A stretch of DNA of 64,000 nt. Source: Bacteroidaceae bacterium. Its GTDB lineage: Bacteria > Bacteroidota > Bacteroidia > Bacteroidales > Bacteroidaceae. A program made the translations under genes and the position numbers. Of the stretch, positions 8,450 to 18,200 are shown one piece after another (positions within the stretch are counted from its first letter, which is position 1; each line of letters begins with the position of its first letter). The notes under the pieces are model-generated. The model searched no databases and was not told where the DNA came from. It saw nothing but the letters and a program-made list of their open reading frames with translations. The stretch covers positions 25,201 through 89,200 of the forward strand of contig JAFUVE010000047.1 of assembly GCA_017483765.1 (NCBI GenBank). Direction: 5' to 3'.

Positions 8450-9166
8450 ATGAAATCAAAATTTTTTCTTTTTGCATTTATCTTCTCTTGTTCTTTCCTC
8501 CTCACTCTGCCCATTCTGGCTCAGGACAACAACAAGGAGAATGTTACCCAGACCGACAAGGACTGGCTGCCCACGGGTGAGTGGCCTTTCGTCAACCGAC
8601 GCTTTGAGCCTGCCACGATTGTCACAGGGTTCATCAACAAGAAAAAGACGGTTTATCCATGTAATATCCATATCGGAAAGCAGACGCTTATGTATGTGCT
8701 CAACGACACGCTCATGCAGGCCAGCCCGGGCAACGTCAATTATGTGGAATTCCGTAACGGCGACAAATATGTGGCATTCGGCAACACCTTTGCCAAAGTC
8801 GTCCGTGAGGACTCTGTAGGACGGGTCCTGCGTGTGCGGCTGGTGGATTATGAGAAGCTCAAGGGCAGCGAGAAGGACGCCAGCAACATGAGCTCCTTCA
8901 CTCTTGGAGGAGACTTTGGAGAACTCAATATCGACTTCAGCGGCTCCTACATCGTTAATCCTGAGGAGGAGCCTCTCCCCACGATCGACACCTACTATCT
9001 GAATTACAACAAGGAAATCTTTGAGGTGACCGACAAGAACATCCTCCAGCGCATCCGGCAGGACCGACGCAAGGAATACCGCGGATTCACCCGCTCTGCT
9101 GAGATTATCTCCCGCAACGAGTCGTCCGTCCTCAAAATCTGGGAAACCTTCTTCGTCAACTATTAG
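8450..9166 (+). CDS. Exported protein of unknown function
   Basis: A 238-residue protein with a clear signal peptide, MKSKFFLFAFIFSCSFLL...LAQ, cleaved after about residue 25. The mature part is soluble-looking with no membrane segment, and I recognise no domain. It contains alternating beta-strand patterns (VNYVEFRNGDKYVAFGNTFAKV) and ends with a charged helix. It follows the coiled-coil lipoprotein by 91 bases in the same direction, so the two may be cotranscribed. Confidence 0.65.
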   Translation: MKSKFFLFAFIFSCSFLLTLPILAQDNNKENVTQTDKDWLPTGEWPFVNRRFEPATIVTGFINKKKTVYPCNIHIGKQTLMYVLNDTLMQASPGNVNYVEFRNGDKYVAFGNTFAKVVREDSVGRVLRVRLVDYEKLKGSEKDASNMSSFTLGGDFGELNIDFSGSYIVNPEEEPLPTIDTYYLNYNKEIFEVTDKNILQRIRQDRRKEYRGFTRSAEIISRNESSVLKIWETFFVNY

Positions 9167-9423
9167 TCTCTGTTTATTTCTCTCTGTTTATTAGTCTCTC
9201 TGTCAATTATTAGTCTCTATATTAATCAAAAATCTCCTTCTATCGTTTTTAATCCTTCTACGGCCGTAACTCCCACTCCTGCCAATAACCCCACGTCCTT
9301 CAGTGTGGCACATCTTTTCTCATCCCCGCCAACGTCCCCGGTGTCGGGTGGCCATTGCAATAACTAATCTCTCTCTAAACGCTCAACCCTCAACTCTCAA
9401 CTCTAAACACTCAACTCTTCCGA
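9167..9423. other. Gene-free stretch with simple repeats
   Basis: It contains TCTCTGTTTATT/TTAGTCTCT iterations near 9170-9225 and CAACTCTCAACTCTAAACACT-type iterations at 9381-9418. The latter resemble the stretch at 19917-19965. No RNA gene or promoter is evident. Confidence 0.6.
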
Positions 9424-10554
9424 ATGACCCGTAAAGAAATCACATTCGACCGATTCATACGTATCCTTTTCGGACTTGCCATTTGTGCTGTCGTCTATTT
9501 TCTCTTGCGTAAGCTCAGCGGGGTTCTCATGCCGTTCGTCATAGCATGGTTTATAGCATATATGCTCAACCCGTTCGTCAAGTTTGTGCAGAACAAATGT
9601 CATGTGCGTCACAGGTGGCTCGCCATCGTCATCACCTTCATCCTCTTCGTCGTACTCGTCGGAGGGCTCTGCTGGATGATCATACCGGCGGTCATCAACG
9701 AAATCGCCACGCTCAAGGATATCGTCGTCAAATACGTGAAGGACAACAACCTGCCAGACCTCTTCACGGAGTATATCATGCCTTATATTTCCTCTACAGA
9801 GGATGTGGGTGAATATTTCTCCGTAAGCGACCTTACCACCTTCCTTGACACCATGCTGCCGAAGATATTCTCCCTTATCTCATCATCTATCAGCGCGATA
9901 TGGGGAGCGGTCATGTTCTTCATCACCTTCATCTATCTCTTCTACATCCTCATGGACTACGAGAAGATGACCAACAGCTACATCAAGTTCGTACCGAAGA
10001 GCAAACGGGCGTTCGTACAGGGACTTGTCACAGACGTGGAAGAGGGCATGAACTCCTATTTCCGTGGCCAGTCTCTTGTGGCACTATGTGTCGGAATCCT
10101 CTTCTCCATCGGATTCCTCATCATCGGATTCCCTATGGCCATTCCTCTCGGACTCTTCATCGGATTCCTCAACCTCGTCCCTTACCTGCAGATCCTCGGT
10201 TTCATTCCTACCGTTATCCTCTCTCTGCTCAAGGCGTATGAGACGAACCAGAACTTCTGGGGAATCCTTGTGGCAGCACTGCTTGTCTTTGCCATCGTGC
10301 AGATCATACAGGACGGATTCCTCGTACCGAAAATCATGGGGAACGTGACTGGGCTAAACGGTGCCGTCATCCTCCTTTCCCTCTCCGTCTGGGGTGTCCT
10401 CCTCGGTTTCGTCGGACTTATCATCGCGCTGCCGCTCACCACGCTCCTCATCTCTTATTATAAAAGGTATGTCGTCGGGATCAACGATGATGATTCCGAT
10501 GTGGAGTCCCCCAAGCTTGAGAGCGTGTCCGAAATCACGGACACCGAGACGTAG
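9424..10554 (+). CDS. AI-2E/PerM (UPF0118) family inner-membrane permease
   Basis: A 376-residue polytopic membrane protein. Hydrophobic segments lie near residues 12-50, 62-85, 155-180 and several after 210. Family marks are the N-terminal LMPFVIAWFIAYMLNPFVKF, the central SYFRGQSLVALCVGILFSIGF and the C-terminal GNVTGLNGAVILLSLSVWG with LGFVGLIIALPLTTL. Members have been linked to autoinducer-2 export or Na+/H+ antiport, but the substrate cannot be read from sequence. It ends in a charged cytoplasmic tail and is followed by a strong terminator. Confidence 0.88.
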   Translation: MTRKEITFDRFIRILFGLAICAVVYFLLRKLSGVLMPFVIAWFIAYMLNPFVKFVQNKCHVRHRWLAIVITFILFVVLVGGLCWMIIPAVINEIATLKDIVVKYVKDNNLPDLFTEYIMPYISSTEDVGEYFSVSDLTTFLDTMLPKIFSLISSSISAIWGAVMFFITFIYLFYILMDYEKMTNSYIKFVPKSKRAFVQGLVTDVEEGMNSYFRGQSLVALCVGILFSIGFLIIGFPMAIPLGLFIGFLNLVPYLQILGFIPTVILSLLKAYETNQNFWGILVAALLVFAIVQIIQDGFLVPKIMGNVTGLNGAVILLSLSVWGVLLGFVGLIIALPLTTLLISYYKRYVVGINDDDSDVESPKLESVSEITDTET

Positions 10555-10576
10555 GCGCTCCTGCTTTCAGGTGCTT

Positions 10577-10600
10577 TGCCCTTTGTCTTTTTAAAGGGCA
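10577..10600 (+). other. Hairpin without T-tract after the permease gene
   Basis: TGCCCTTT (10577-10584) and AAAGGGCA (10593-10600) are inverted, with a loop of eight bases and no T-run after the stem. It could be part of a tandem terminator with the hairpin at 10646-10672. Confidence 0.5.
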
Positions 10601-10645
10601 GCATCTGAGTTGTCTTCTATGTTGCGTTATCAACGCAGCCCATCC

Positions 10646-10672
10646 ATGCCGTAGCTCTGCTGCGGCATTTTT
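10646..10672 (+). terminator. Rho-independent terminator after the permease gene
   Basis: ATGCCGTAGC (10646-10655) pairs with GCTGCGGCAT (10659-10668), with one T-G wobble, a loop TCT and five T residues closing the structure. It separates the housekeeping part from the xylan locus. Confidence 0.8.
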
Positions 10673-10740
10673 GTAACAGCCATGTTTCATTTCTGATATT
10701 TTTTGAATCATCCTAAACAGATTCCTTGCGTTTATTTTCG

Positions 10741-10748
10741 TAAATTTG
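10741..10748 (+). promoter_or_regulatory. Candidate -7 element for the GH5-GH43 gene
   Basis: TAAATTTG matches TAnnTTTG, 49 bases before the ATG. The expected upstream TTTG is not found at the normal distance. Confidence 0.5.
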
Positions 10749-10797
10749 CATCTTGAATATATATGGCATCTAAACAACTAATTAATTATACCTACTT

Positions 10798-13700
10798 ATG
10801 AACAAACAATTCTCTTCACTGTTTTGCGCGCTCATGCTTTCAACTACAGCTGCGTTCGCGCAATACGGCAGCACACCGCCGCTGCATGTCGAGGGCAAGT
10901 ACTTCGTCGACCCGCATGGCAACAAGGTGGTGCTACACGGAGTGATGGATACACCATCGCCCTATTTCAACAGCTACAGATGGGGAAATAGCTGTACGTC
11001 TACTAATATTTCGCCTTGTATCGCCTATTTCAACAAGCTTTTCACGGCCATCACCGACACTGCCAGCGGGGCATGGTGCGACCTGTTCCGACTCCACCTC
11101 GACCCATGCTGGACCAACGACCCGAACAAGCAGGCCACCAACGGGGGAGGAGAGAACGACATCAGCCGGTTTAATCCCACCCGTTTGCGCACCTATCTCC
11201 GTTCGCTCTATTTCAAGATTGCGAAAAACGCCATCAACAAAGGTCTTTATGTCATCATGCGTCCACCAGGAGTGTTCCCGGAGACCGTCAAGGTGGGCGA
11301 CGAGTACAACGACTACCTCATGACCGTTTGGGACATCGTCTCGCAGAACGACTCAGTCCGAAAATACTCAGGACAGATCATGCTGGAGCTGGGCAACGAG
11401 CCGGTCAACCTCAAGGCGGCGGACGGCAGCAGCTCTCCTGCAGCGCTCCATGATTTCTTCCAGCCGATCGTCGACAAAATCCGAGCCAACGGATTCACGG
11501 GCATCATCCTGCTGCCGGGCACCGGTTGGCAGTCGAATTACCGTGACTACGCCACCAACCCTGTCAGCGACTACAACTACGGCTATGCTGTGCACGACTA
11601 TGTGGGATGGTACAACACCAACGACAACTCCTACAGCAAATCGGTGGCGCTCAACAGTTTCAAGGAGGCAGTGCCGGTGGTGGAGGAAAAACCGATCGTC
11701 ATCACGGAGGTGGACTGGAGTCCGGAGAAAGAAGGCTCTGGCCACTACAACGAGCATGGCGACTGGGTGGTCGGCAACTACGGCACCTGGGCCACCGGCA
11801 CCACCTCGAAGTGGGGCAGTGCCTTCAAGGCTGTGCTCGACCACTTCGGAAACATCAGCATGACGCTCACAGGAACCGGCGACTTCATCGACATTGACAC
11901 CTATATCAATAACCGTAAGGTGGTGCCTGCTTTCGAGGCGGCCATGAAGGCTAACGGCTATCCTGATGCCAGTGAGGCGTGCAGCGGTGCCTGCTTCAAG
12001 TGGTACAAGGAATATGCGCAGGTGAAGAAGGCGCACCCGGACTTTGAACGGAAATACACGGCCGACAACGGATTCGGAGGATTCACCAACCCGCTTATCA
12101 ACGCCGACTTCCCGGATCCCGACGTCATCCTCGTCAACGACACCTACTACATGGCCTCCACCACCATGCACCACTTCCCAGGAGCGACCATACTCAAGTC
12201 GAAGGACCTCGTCAACTGGGAATACTGTGCCAACCCGCTTCAGCAAATCGCCGACAACGACGCATACAACCTGCTCAACAACGCCAACCGCTATGCGGGA
12301 GGACAATGGGCTCCGTCCCTGCAATACCATAACGGGAAGTTCTATCTCAACTTCATCGCCTTCGGACGCGACGGATTCGACGACGGAGGTGACTGGCTAC
12401 TCTCGGCCACCGACCCGGAAGGGGAATGGACCATGACGCGTCTCGACGGATTCTACTACGATGCGGGATTCCTCTTCGACGACAACCGCGACCAGCTCCA
12501 CGGACTCGGACCCGACGGGGAAAAGAACGGCGACGGATTCCTGTATGTGGCTGCGGGAATCGACCACATCACCGTTCATAAGCTCAATGCAAGCACGTTC
12601 AAGGAAATCAGCAGCAAGGAGGTCATCACCGTAGGCAACGGATGTGAGGGCTCTCATATGTACCATATTGGTGATTACTATTATATCTATGCCACTTACG
12701 GCGGAACGGAAGGCTCCCAGACTATTTTCCGCGCCAAGGACCCGATGGGACCCTACGAGGAGCACAACGGACGCGTCTTCGCCAACCAGAAAATCCATCA
12801 AGGCGGCATCGTGCAGACGCAGACGGGAGAGTGGTGGACCATCCTCTTCAAGGACGCTGGTACCATCGGACGCATCCCGTTCCTCGAACCGGTCAAATGG
12901 GTGGACGGATGGCCGGTTATCGGAAACAACGGCATCGACGTCACTTATGCAGGAAAAGCCTATGCAAAACCGAACGTAGGAAAGACTTACCCGAAGACGT
13001 ACCTCCCGACCAACGACACCTTTACAGATCCGAAACTGGGGCTGCAATGGCAATGGAACCACAACCCGGATGATGCGGCTTGGTCACTCTTCGAGAGCCC
13101 GGGCAACCTGCGCCTCCACACCGTCTCCATCACGGACAACCTCAAGCAGGCAAGGAATATGCTCACTCAGCGCATCTTCGGATATAACATCGCCAACACT
13201 GCTTCCGACAAATATGCTGACAGCTACGGAACTGTCTCCATCGACACGAAAGGAATGCAGGACGGCGACATCGCTGGTCTCTGTGTCTTCCAGGATCCTT
13301 ACGGCTTTATCGCCGTCAAGCAGACCGACGGAAAACGCTATATCGTGCAGTACCGCAGTGCCTACGACAGCAACCAGCCACAGGAGACTGTAAGCTCCAC
13401 TCCTATTGACTTCACCGACGGGGAGAAAGTATTCCTCCGCGCCATCGTCAACTTCGGCACGAACAAGGCGAATTTCTATTACAGCACCGACAACCAGTCG
13501 TGGACGAAGTTCGGCAACGAGATGACCATGCGATATATTCTATCTGTCTTTGTGGGTAACCGCTTCGGCATCTTCAACTACTCTACAAAGCAGCTGGGAG
13601 GATATGTCGACATCGACTGGTTCTCCACGGAGAAGGAGTTTACGGAGGACCGCTTCTACGGCGAGGGCATCCTCAAGACGTTCACAGAAGAAGACCTCAC

Positions 13701-14517
13701 CATTGAGTCGCTGACGGCTCAGAAGGAATATACTCTCATGCCGGGGGCTTCCAGATCGATCGACATGACGGCTACGTTCAAGTCGGGCATCACGTCCAAT
13801 GTGGCGTCCCAATGTATATATAATGTGGAAAATCCTAAAATCGCCACTGTCATCGGCGGAAAACTTATCGGACAAGGGGAAGGCTCCACAAAGGCGACGG
13901 CTACATACACCGATATCCTCGGAAATGAGCAGACCGTGGAGTTCAACGTCACGGTGGCGATGTTCCCGCTTACGGAGGATGCCGTCAATCCTTCTATCTA
14001 CGGAAGCGGCACGTTCAAGCAGACCACTGGTGCCCTCACCACCTCACAGTATGGATTCGGTGGATGGGAATATGGTGCGGGTGTGGACCTCAGCGCATAC
14101 GACAAGATTGTCATCAAATTGCGTCGCGCTGCCACGAATAGCGCCTCTTTCCGCCTCTTCGACGAGAACAACTACTGGTCGTCGCCATACATCTGCGAAC
14201 TCGGCAACAAGAAGACTGTGGAGATTGACCTCAAAGACCTGAAGAAAGAGGATGGAACGGCACTCAATCTCTCCCACATCTACATCGCTGGATTCTGGAC
14301 CACGGGGGGATCAGCCATCTACATCAGCGACATCCATCTCGAGCGTTCTCTTACGGGCGATGTCAACGAGGACGGACAGGTCGATATCTCCGACATCGTG
14401 GCGGTCATTAACCAGATTGCCGGAACTGCACAGTATGCCCGTGCCGATGTCAACGCCGACGATAAAGTCGATATCTCCGACATCGTGGCCATCATCAACA
14501 TCATTGCAGCGCAATAA
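10798..14517 (+). CDS. GH5-GH43 bifunctional glycoside hydrolase with Ig-like, CBM-like and dockerin-like tail
   Basis: A 1239-residue secreted enzyme with signal peptide ending TTAAFA/Q (residues 1-21). Residues about 25-410 form a GH5 barrel: acid/base E201 in LELGNEPVN and nucleophile E304 in VITEVDWSPE. Residues about 430-760 form a GH43 propeller: base D440 in DFPDPDV, modulator D555 in YDAGFLFDD and acid E617 in GCEGSHMY. A concanavalin-like GH43 C-terminal domain (about 765-960) follows, then a Big_2-like Ig domain (about 975-1060), a jelly-roll module with VDLSAYDKIVIKL (about 1065-1185), and two dockerin-like repeats (1187-1239). Unlike the other large enzymes here it has no KGIYIVNGKK-type end. 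Its GH5 closely resembles that of the gene at 24169. A role in cleaving xylan backbone plus arabinose/xylose side groups fits the locus; the exact GH5 specificity is not readable. Confidence 0.9.
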   Translation: MNKQFSSLFCALMLSTTAAFAQYGSTPPLHVEGKYFVDPHGNKVVLHGVMDTPSPYFNSYRWGNSCTSTNISPCIAYFNKLFTAITDTASGAWCDLFRLHLDPCWTNDPNKQATNGGGENDISRFNPTRLRTYLRSLYFKIAKNAINKGLYVIMRPPGVFPETVKVGDEYNDYLMTVWDIVSQNDSVRKYSGQIMLELGNEPVNLKAADGSSSPAALHDFFQPIVDKIRANGFTGIILLPGTGWQSNYRDYATNPVSDYNYGYAVHDYVGWYNTNDNSYSKSVALNSFKEAVPVVEEKPIVITEVDWSPEKEGSGHYNEHGDWVVGNYGTWATGTTSKWGSAFKAVLDHFGNISMTLTGTGDFIDIDTYINNRKVVPAFEAAMKANGYPDASEACSGACFKWYKEYAQVKKAHPDFERKYTADNGFGGFTNPLINADFPDPDVILVNDTYYMASTTMHHFPGATILKSKDLVNWEYCANPLQQIADNDAYNLLNNANRYAGGQWAPSLQYHNGKFYLNFIAFGRDGFDDGGDWLLSATDPEGEWTMTRLDGFYYDAGFLFDDNRDQLHGLGPDGEKNGDGFLYVAAGIDHITVHKLNASTFKEISSKEVITVGNGCEGSHMYHIGDYYYIYATYGGTEGSQTIFRAKDPMGPYEEHNGRVFANQKIHQGGIVQTQTGEWWTILFKDAGTIGRIPFLEPVKWVDGWPVIGNNGIDVTYAGKAYAKPNVGKTYPKTYLPTNDTFTDPKLGLQWQWNHNPDDAAWSLFESPGNLRLHTVSITDNLKQARNMLTQRIFGYNIANTASDKYADSYGTVSIDTKGMQDGDIAGLCVFQDPYGFIAVKQTDGKRYIVQYRSAYDSNQPQETVSSTPIDFTDGEKVFLRAIVNFGTNKANFYYSTDNQSWTKFGNEMTMRYILSVFVGNRFGIFNYSTKQLGGYVDIDWFSTEKEFTEDRFYGEGILKTFTEEDLTIESLTAQKEYTLMPGASRSIDMTATFKSGITSNVASQCIYNVENPKIATVIGGKLIGQGEGSTKATATYTDILGNEQTVEFNVTVAMFPLTEDAVNPSIYGSGTFKQTTGALTTSQYGFGGWEYGAGVDLSAYDKIVIKLRRAATNSASFRLFDENNYWSSPYICELGNKKTVEIDLKDLKKEDGTALNLSHIYIAGFWTTGGSAIYISDIHLERSLTGDVNEDGQVDISDIVAVINQIAGTAQYARADVNADDKVDISDIVAIINIIAAQ
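14356..14514 (+). other. Dockerin-like Ca-binding repeat pair (protein C-terminus)
   Basis: Two 23-24-residue units, GDVNEDGQVDISDIVAVI and ADVNADDKVDISDIVAII, joined by NQIAGTAQYAR. Each has the dockerin/EF-hand loop order D-x-N-x-D-x-x-V-D-x-x-D. The pair closely matches that at 60460-60618. Confidence 0.85.
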
Positions 14518-14549
14518 TATCACATCTCACATAAGCTTTAGTATTATCA

Positions 14550-14582
14550 GGATGCAGCCTCTTTAGTTGCATCCTTTTTTTT
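14550..14582 (+). terminator. Rho-independent terminator after the GH5-GH43 gene
   Basis: GGATGCA (14550-14556) and TGCATCC (14568-14574), followed by eight T residues (14575-14582). Confidence 0.85.
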
Positions 14583-15277
14583 GAGTCCTCGTTCTATATT
14601 CTGCAGTACGTATCAGGAGCGTCTTACGTGTAAAAACGGATTTCATTTCATAGGATTCTGTCGCGACTCGGCCATTTAAAAGCAAGCTTTTATGGCTCTC
14701 GCTGCTCCAGAATCTGTCACCTCCTACGACGCCGTTGCACCAGTAGTCTGGCCCGTCCTACGTGTAGGAACGAAAATATCTGATTTTTGCGCAAAAACGC
14801 TCCTGATACATACCAAGCCCAACACACACAGCATTCTTTTTCAGCCGTACGTACCTCACACGTCCTACGTGTAAAACAGATTTTTCACCTCCTACAACAT
14901 TTCTATTTCACACGTCCATCTCGTGAAAAAACCGTTTTTACGCATTTACACATCATTGCGTAAATCCCTGTTTGCCGGCATTATCCATACCCACCACGCA
15001 TTTCCTGTTTTTTATCATTTTCTGATACTTTTATTATTACATTTGAAACATTGTAGCATTGACACTTTTGCTAAAACGCTGAAAACTAACGATATAATGT
15101 TTTGTAACAAAATGAAAAATCGGTGTTACCTATAATAAATTATGTTTATAAATTACTTTGTAACTTTGCATCGAAATTAAAAACTAACAACGTTTTAGGA
15201 TAAATTGACAAATAGGCAACTCACAATTTTTATTATAATATTTTAATCAACAAACAATTTTTAACTTAACAAAACAA
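14583..15277. other. Long gene-free region with a 13-bp repeat and a -7 element
   Basis: CGTCyTACGTGTA occurs three times (14620-14632, 14754-14766, 14861-14873), each with a different flank; the middle copy forms TCCTA-CGTG-TAGGA. Short open frames here have no initiation context or family likeness. TAACTTTG at 15161-15168 is a likely -7 element for the following gene and leaves a leader of about 105 bases. Confidence 0.65.
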
Positions 15278-18200
15278 ATGAAAAAGTATTTGCTTTTTAT
15301 CATGGCGCTATGTGCAGGTTGCTCTGCATTCGCACAGATGGCCACGACCTACAAAAAAGGGACACATGGTGAGCAACGTCTTGTTTCGGCAGATGAACGT
15401 AACATCTGTTTTAGAACAACGGCGCAGAGGCTCGAGGCAGACCTGAACCCATCAACACATAGTGGTGGAATGTCTGTTGTTACGTCATCTAATTTCAATG
15501 GATTTACTGAGGTTACCAGTGTGGAGTATTCTAATGAAACGGTGCTTAACACGCTTCAGTATTATAATATGAATGGATCAACAGCAACCGCCACATGGAA
15601 TGTCGGGGAAGATACTGACACATATTATGGTTCGGGCAGCAGTACTGCATCCAATTATGTCGATCTCACTGGATTTGACGAGTTGCGTATTTACCGGGAT
15701 TCAGAACTGGGATTCCGCGCATTTTTCATCAATGCGGCTGGTACCGGTACAAACAAAATTGACATTAATTCTACTAATGTCACTTGGAATGGTAGCTATT
15801 TTGCCATCGATTTATCAAAAGTTGAAAAATATAATGACAAGATTTATCTTAACACAATAAAGTCTGAATCTTACGGGATCAATAATGTTGTCAACAACGT
15901 TACTGTATGTAACGTCACCAACACAACTGCCAGTCGTCCAGCTAAATGTACTTATACATATGATTCGGAACGTAAGGTTGGAACTTTCTCTTATTCAAAC
16001 GTTCGAACTGGCAATGCGGCGGTTAACCTGATGAATAATCTGAAAAACGTTATTTCCAATTATGAGAATTTCGTTATCAGGACATTGAATGTGTCAACAC
16101 CCCTTGAAGGACAAACTGTGAAAATCCACAATTATGACGGAAATGTTGTGACAAGGAATCAGACCCACCGTTATTGTCTGCAGTTCTGCGATGAGAATAA
16201 TAATGTGTTGCATCAGGCATATATCTACAGTGAGGACATAAAAATCATTCCGCTTCATGAGTTCTTCAGTGATGAGGATTTTGCTAAAATCAATTCGGTT
16301 TGGCTTTCCACTGCTGGTGGAGATACAGACCTTAGCGCCACAATACAAGTGGCAGAGGCGTACCTCATATCCGCATACGACCTGAACAGAGGTACTGACA
16401 CAAATAATTATGCCAAGGGTGAGTATTTCTATGATATGGATGACAAGTATATCGGTAATGCATATATCCATCCTTCTTATTTTATGATGAGCAATGGTGT
16501 TCTTTTTGATGATCAGACAGGGCAGGTTTCTATGGATATGAATGTGTATTCTTATGTGGACCTCAACAAGACAATGTACAATGATGATAATTGCGCTTTT
16601 CTGGTGGGGACGGATGTCACGGTTCCTTCAGGACAGAACGAGGTTATTGTCTATGGAGGGTTGTTCTGGAACGACATCAAAAAATATGCTGATCTTTCGG
16701 AATACGACAAGATGTATGTGAAATACGATGCCACAAAGACTGCACCGGCACTTGTATTTAATATGACCCAGTTCACTACCGACCCGCAGTATTTCAATGA
16801 GATTAACGGGACAAACTATCAGGATTATGTTAATAATGGAGTCCTTACCATTGCATCTGACGGATGGGTTATCGACCTTAATGCGATGAGGAATCTTTAC
16901 AGCAATTCTAATTTGCATTTCATCAAGGCCACAGATGCTACTCTCGTTACTTCAATTCTTCTAGAGAAAGTGGAGGAGCGTGGACCTGCTTCTGCTGGAA
17001 AAAATGATAAGACAGGCCGAATCCAGCTTAGTGTTCCTTTCTCAGGATTTGACATGAGCGAGGTGACTGTTGTGTCTATGGACAATGCCGAGGATGGTGA
17101 TGTGATTGGACGATGGATTTGCGGATATCTCGATTACTACCGTCATTATAATGTGCCGGAAAGCCATTGGAACTATGACGACAAACATAATAAAGACATT
17201 TACCTGGCAACAGAAAATGAAAATCCACATGACATACGTACCCTTTATGTAAGCAGATATAATGGTGAGTTCGAGCCACCGGTAGATGATAAAACATACC
17301 CGGCATATCAGGAATACAAGACTAAGGTGAACAACATTTATTGGGACACCAAGAACGATGAGACCTATTCCATGACCATCTACGACATTTGTATCACTAA
17401 GAACCATGTCATCACACGTAATGGAGGAAACCACTCGTTGCTGTCGAAGAAACAGTATAATAACGAAGGTGCTTGTGCTCCTGTTGGTACAGAAGGAACC
17501 ACTTTATATGGCGATGGTTCTGTTGCGGGTGTCAACTATGCAGACCTTTCAAAATTCTACAAGTTGCAAATTAAGGGTAAACCAAGTGATGAGGTAAGAC
17601 TCTTAGTCAACCGTCAGGGAGATGGAACAACCGAGCCAATTCGTCAAATTTTTGTTCGCCTTGATGCTAATGGATTAGCTAATGTCGATATCGCTCCAAT
17701 CACTAAAGAAGATGGTAAATTCTATCTCCATGCAATTAAGACTCCTGCTTGGGATAGCCCTGCTACAAAAATCGATTATGTTAAACTCTATGGTGAGGAA
17801 GACGGTATCGTTGAACTCAACTCTGAATTGTTCCATTCCTGGATTCGTGACGAGAATACAACTGTAACTCGTGAAATCGGTAAAGGTTGGACTAATGCTG
17901 ATAGCTATGGTATTTTTACGAATCAAATCGGAACAGGCAATACGATTGAACAAGGGGGAACCATTTATGGACCTGACTATGTGATATTGAAAGAGAACTA
18001 TGCTGAGCTTACTGGATATAAGACTCTTAGGGTATATGGTACAGACGGAATGGATATTCGGCTCGTGTTTAACCGTACTAAAAATGATGCTGATCTTGAG
18101 GATGGTGAAAATGCGGCTGACTTCCAGCAGGATGTAAGAAAAGTGATTTCCAATGGATATGCTGACTTCGACCTTCGTCCTTATGTTTATTTCCATCTTA

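Noticed and set aside
14692-15135. Two short plus-strand frames (60 and 70 codons) before the multi-jelly-roll gene
   Set aside because: No ribosome-binding context, no family resemblance, and they overlap the CGTCyTACGTGTA repeats.
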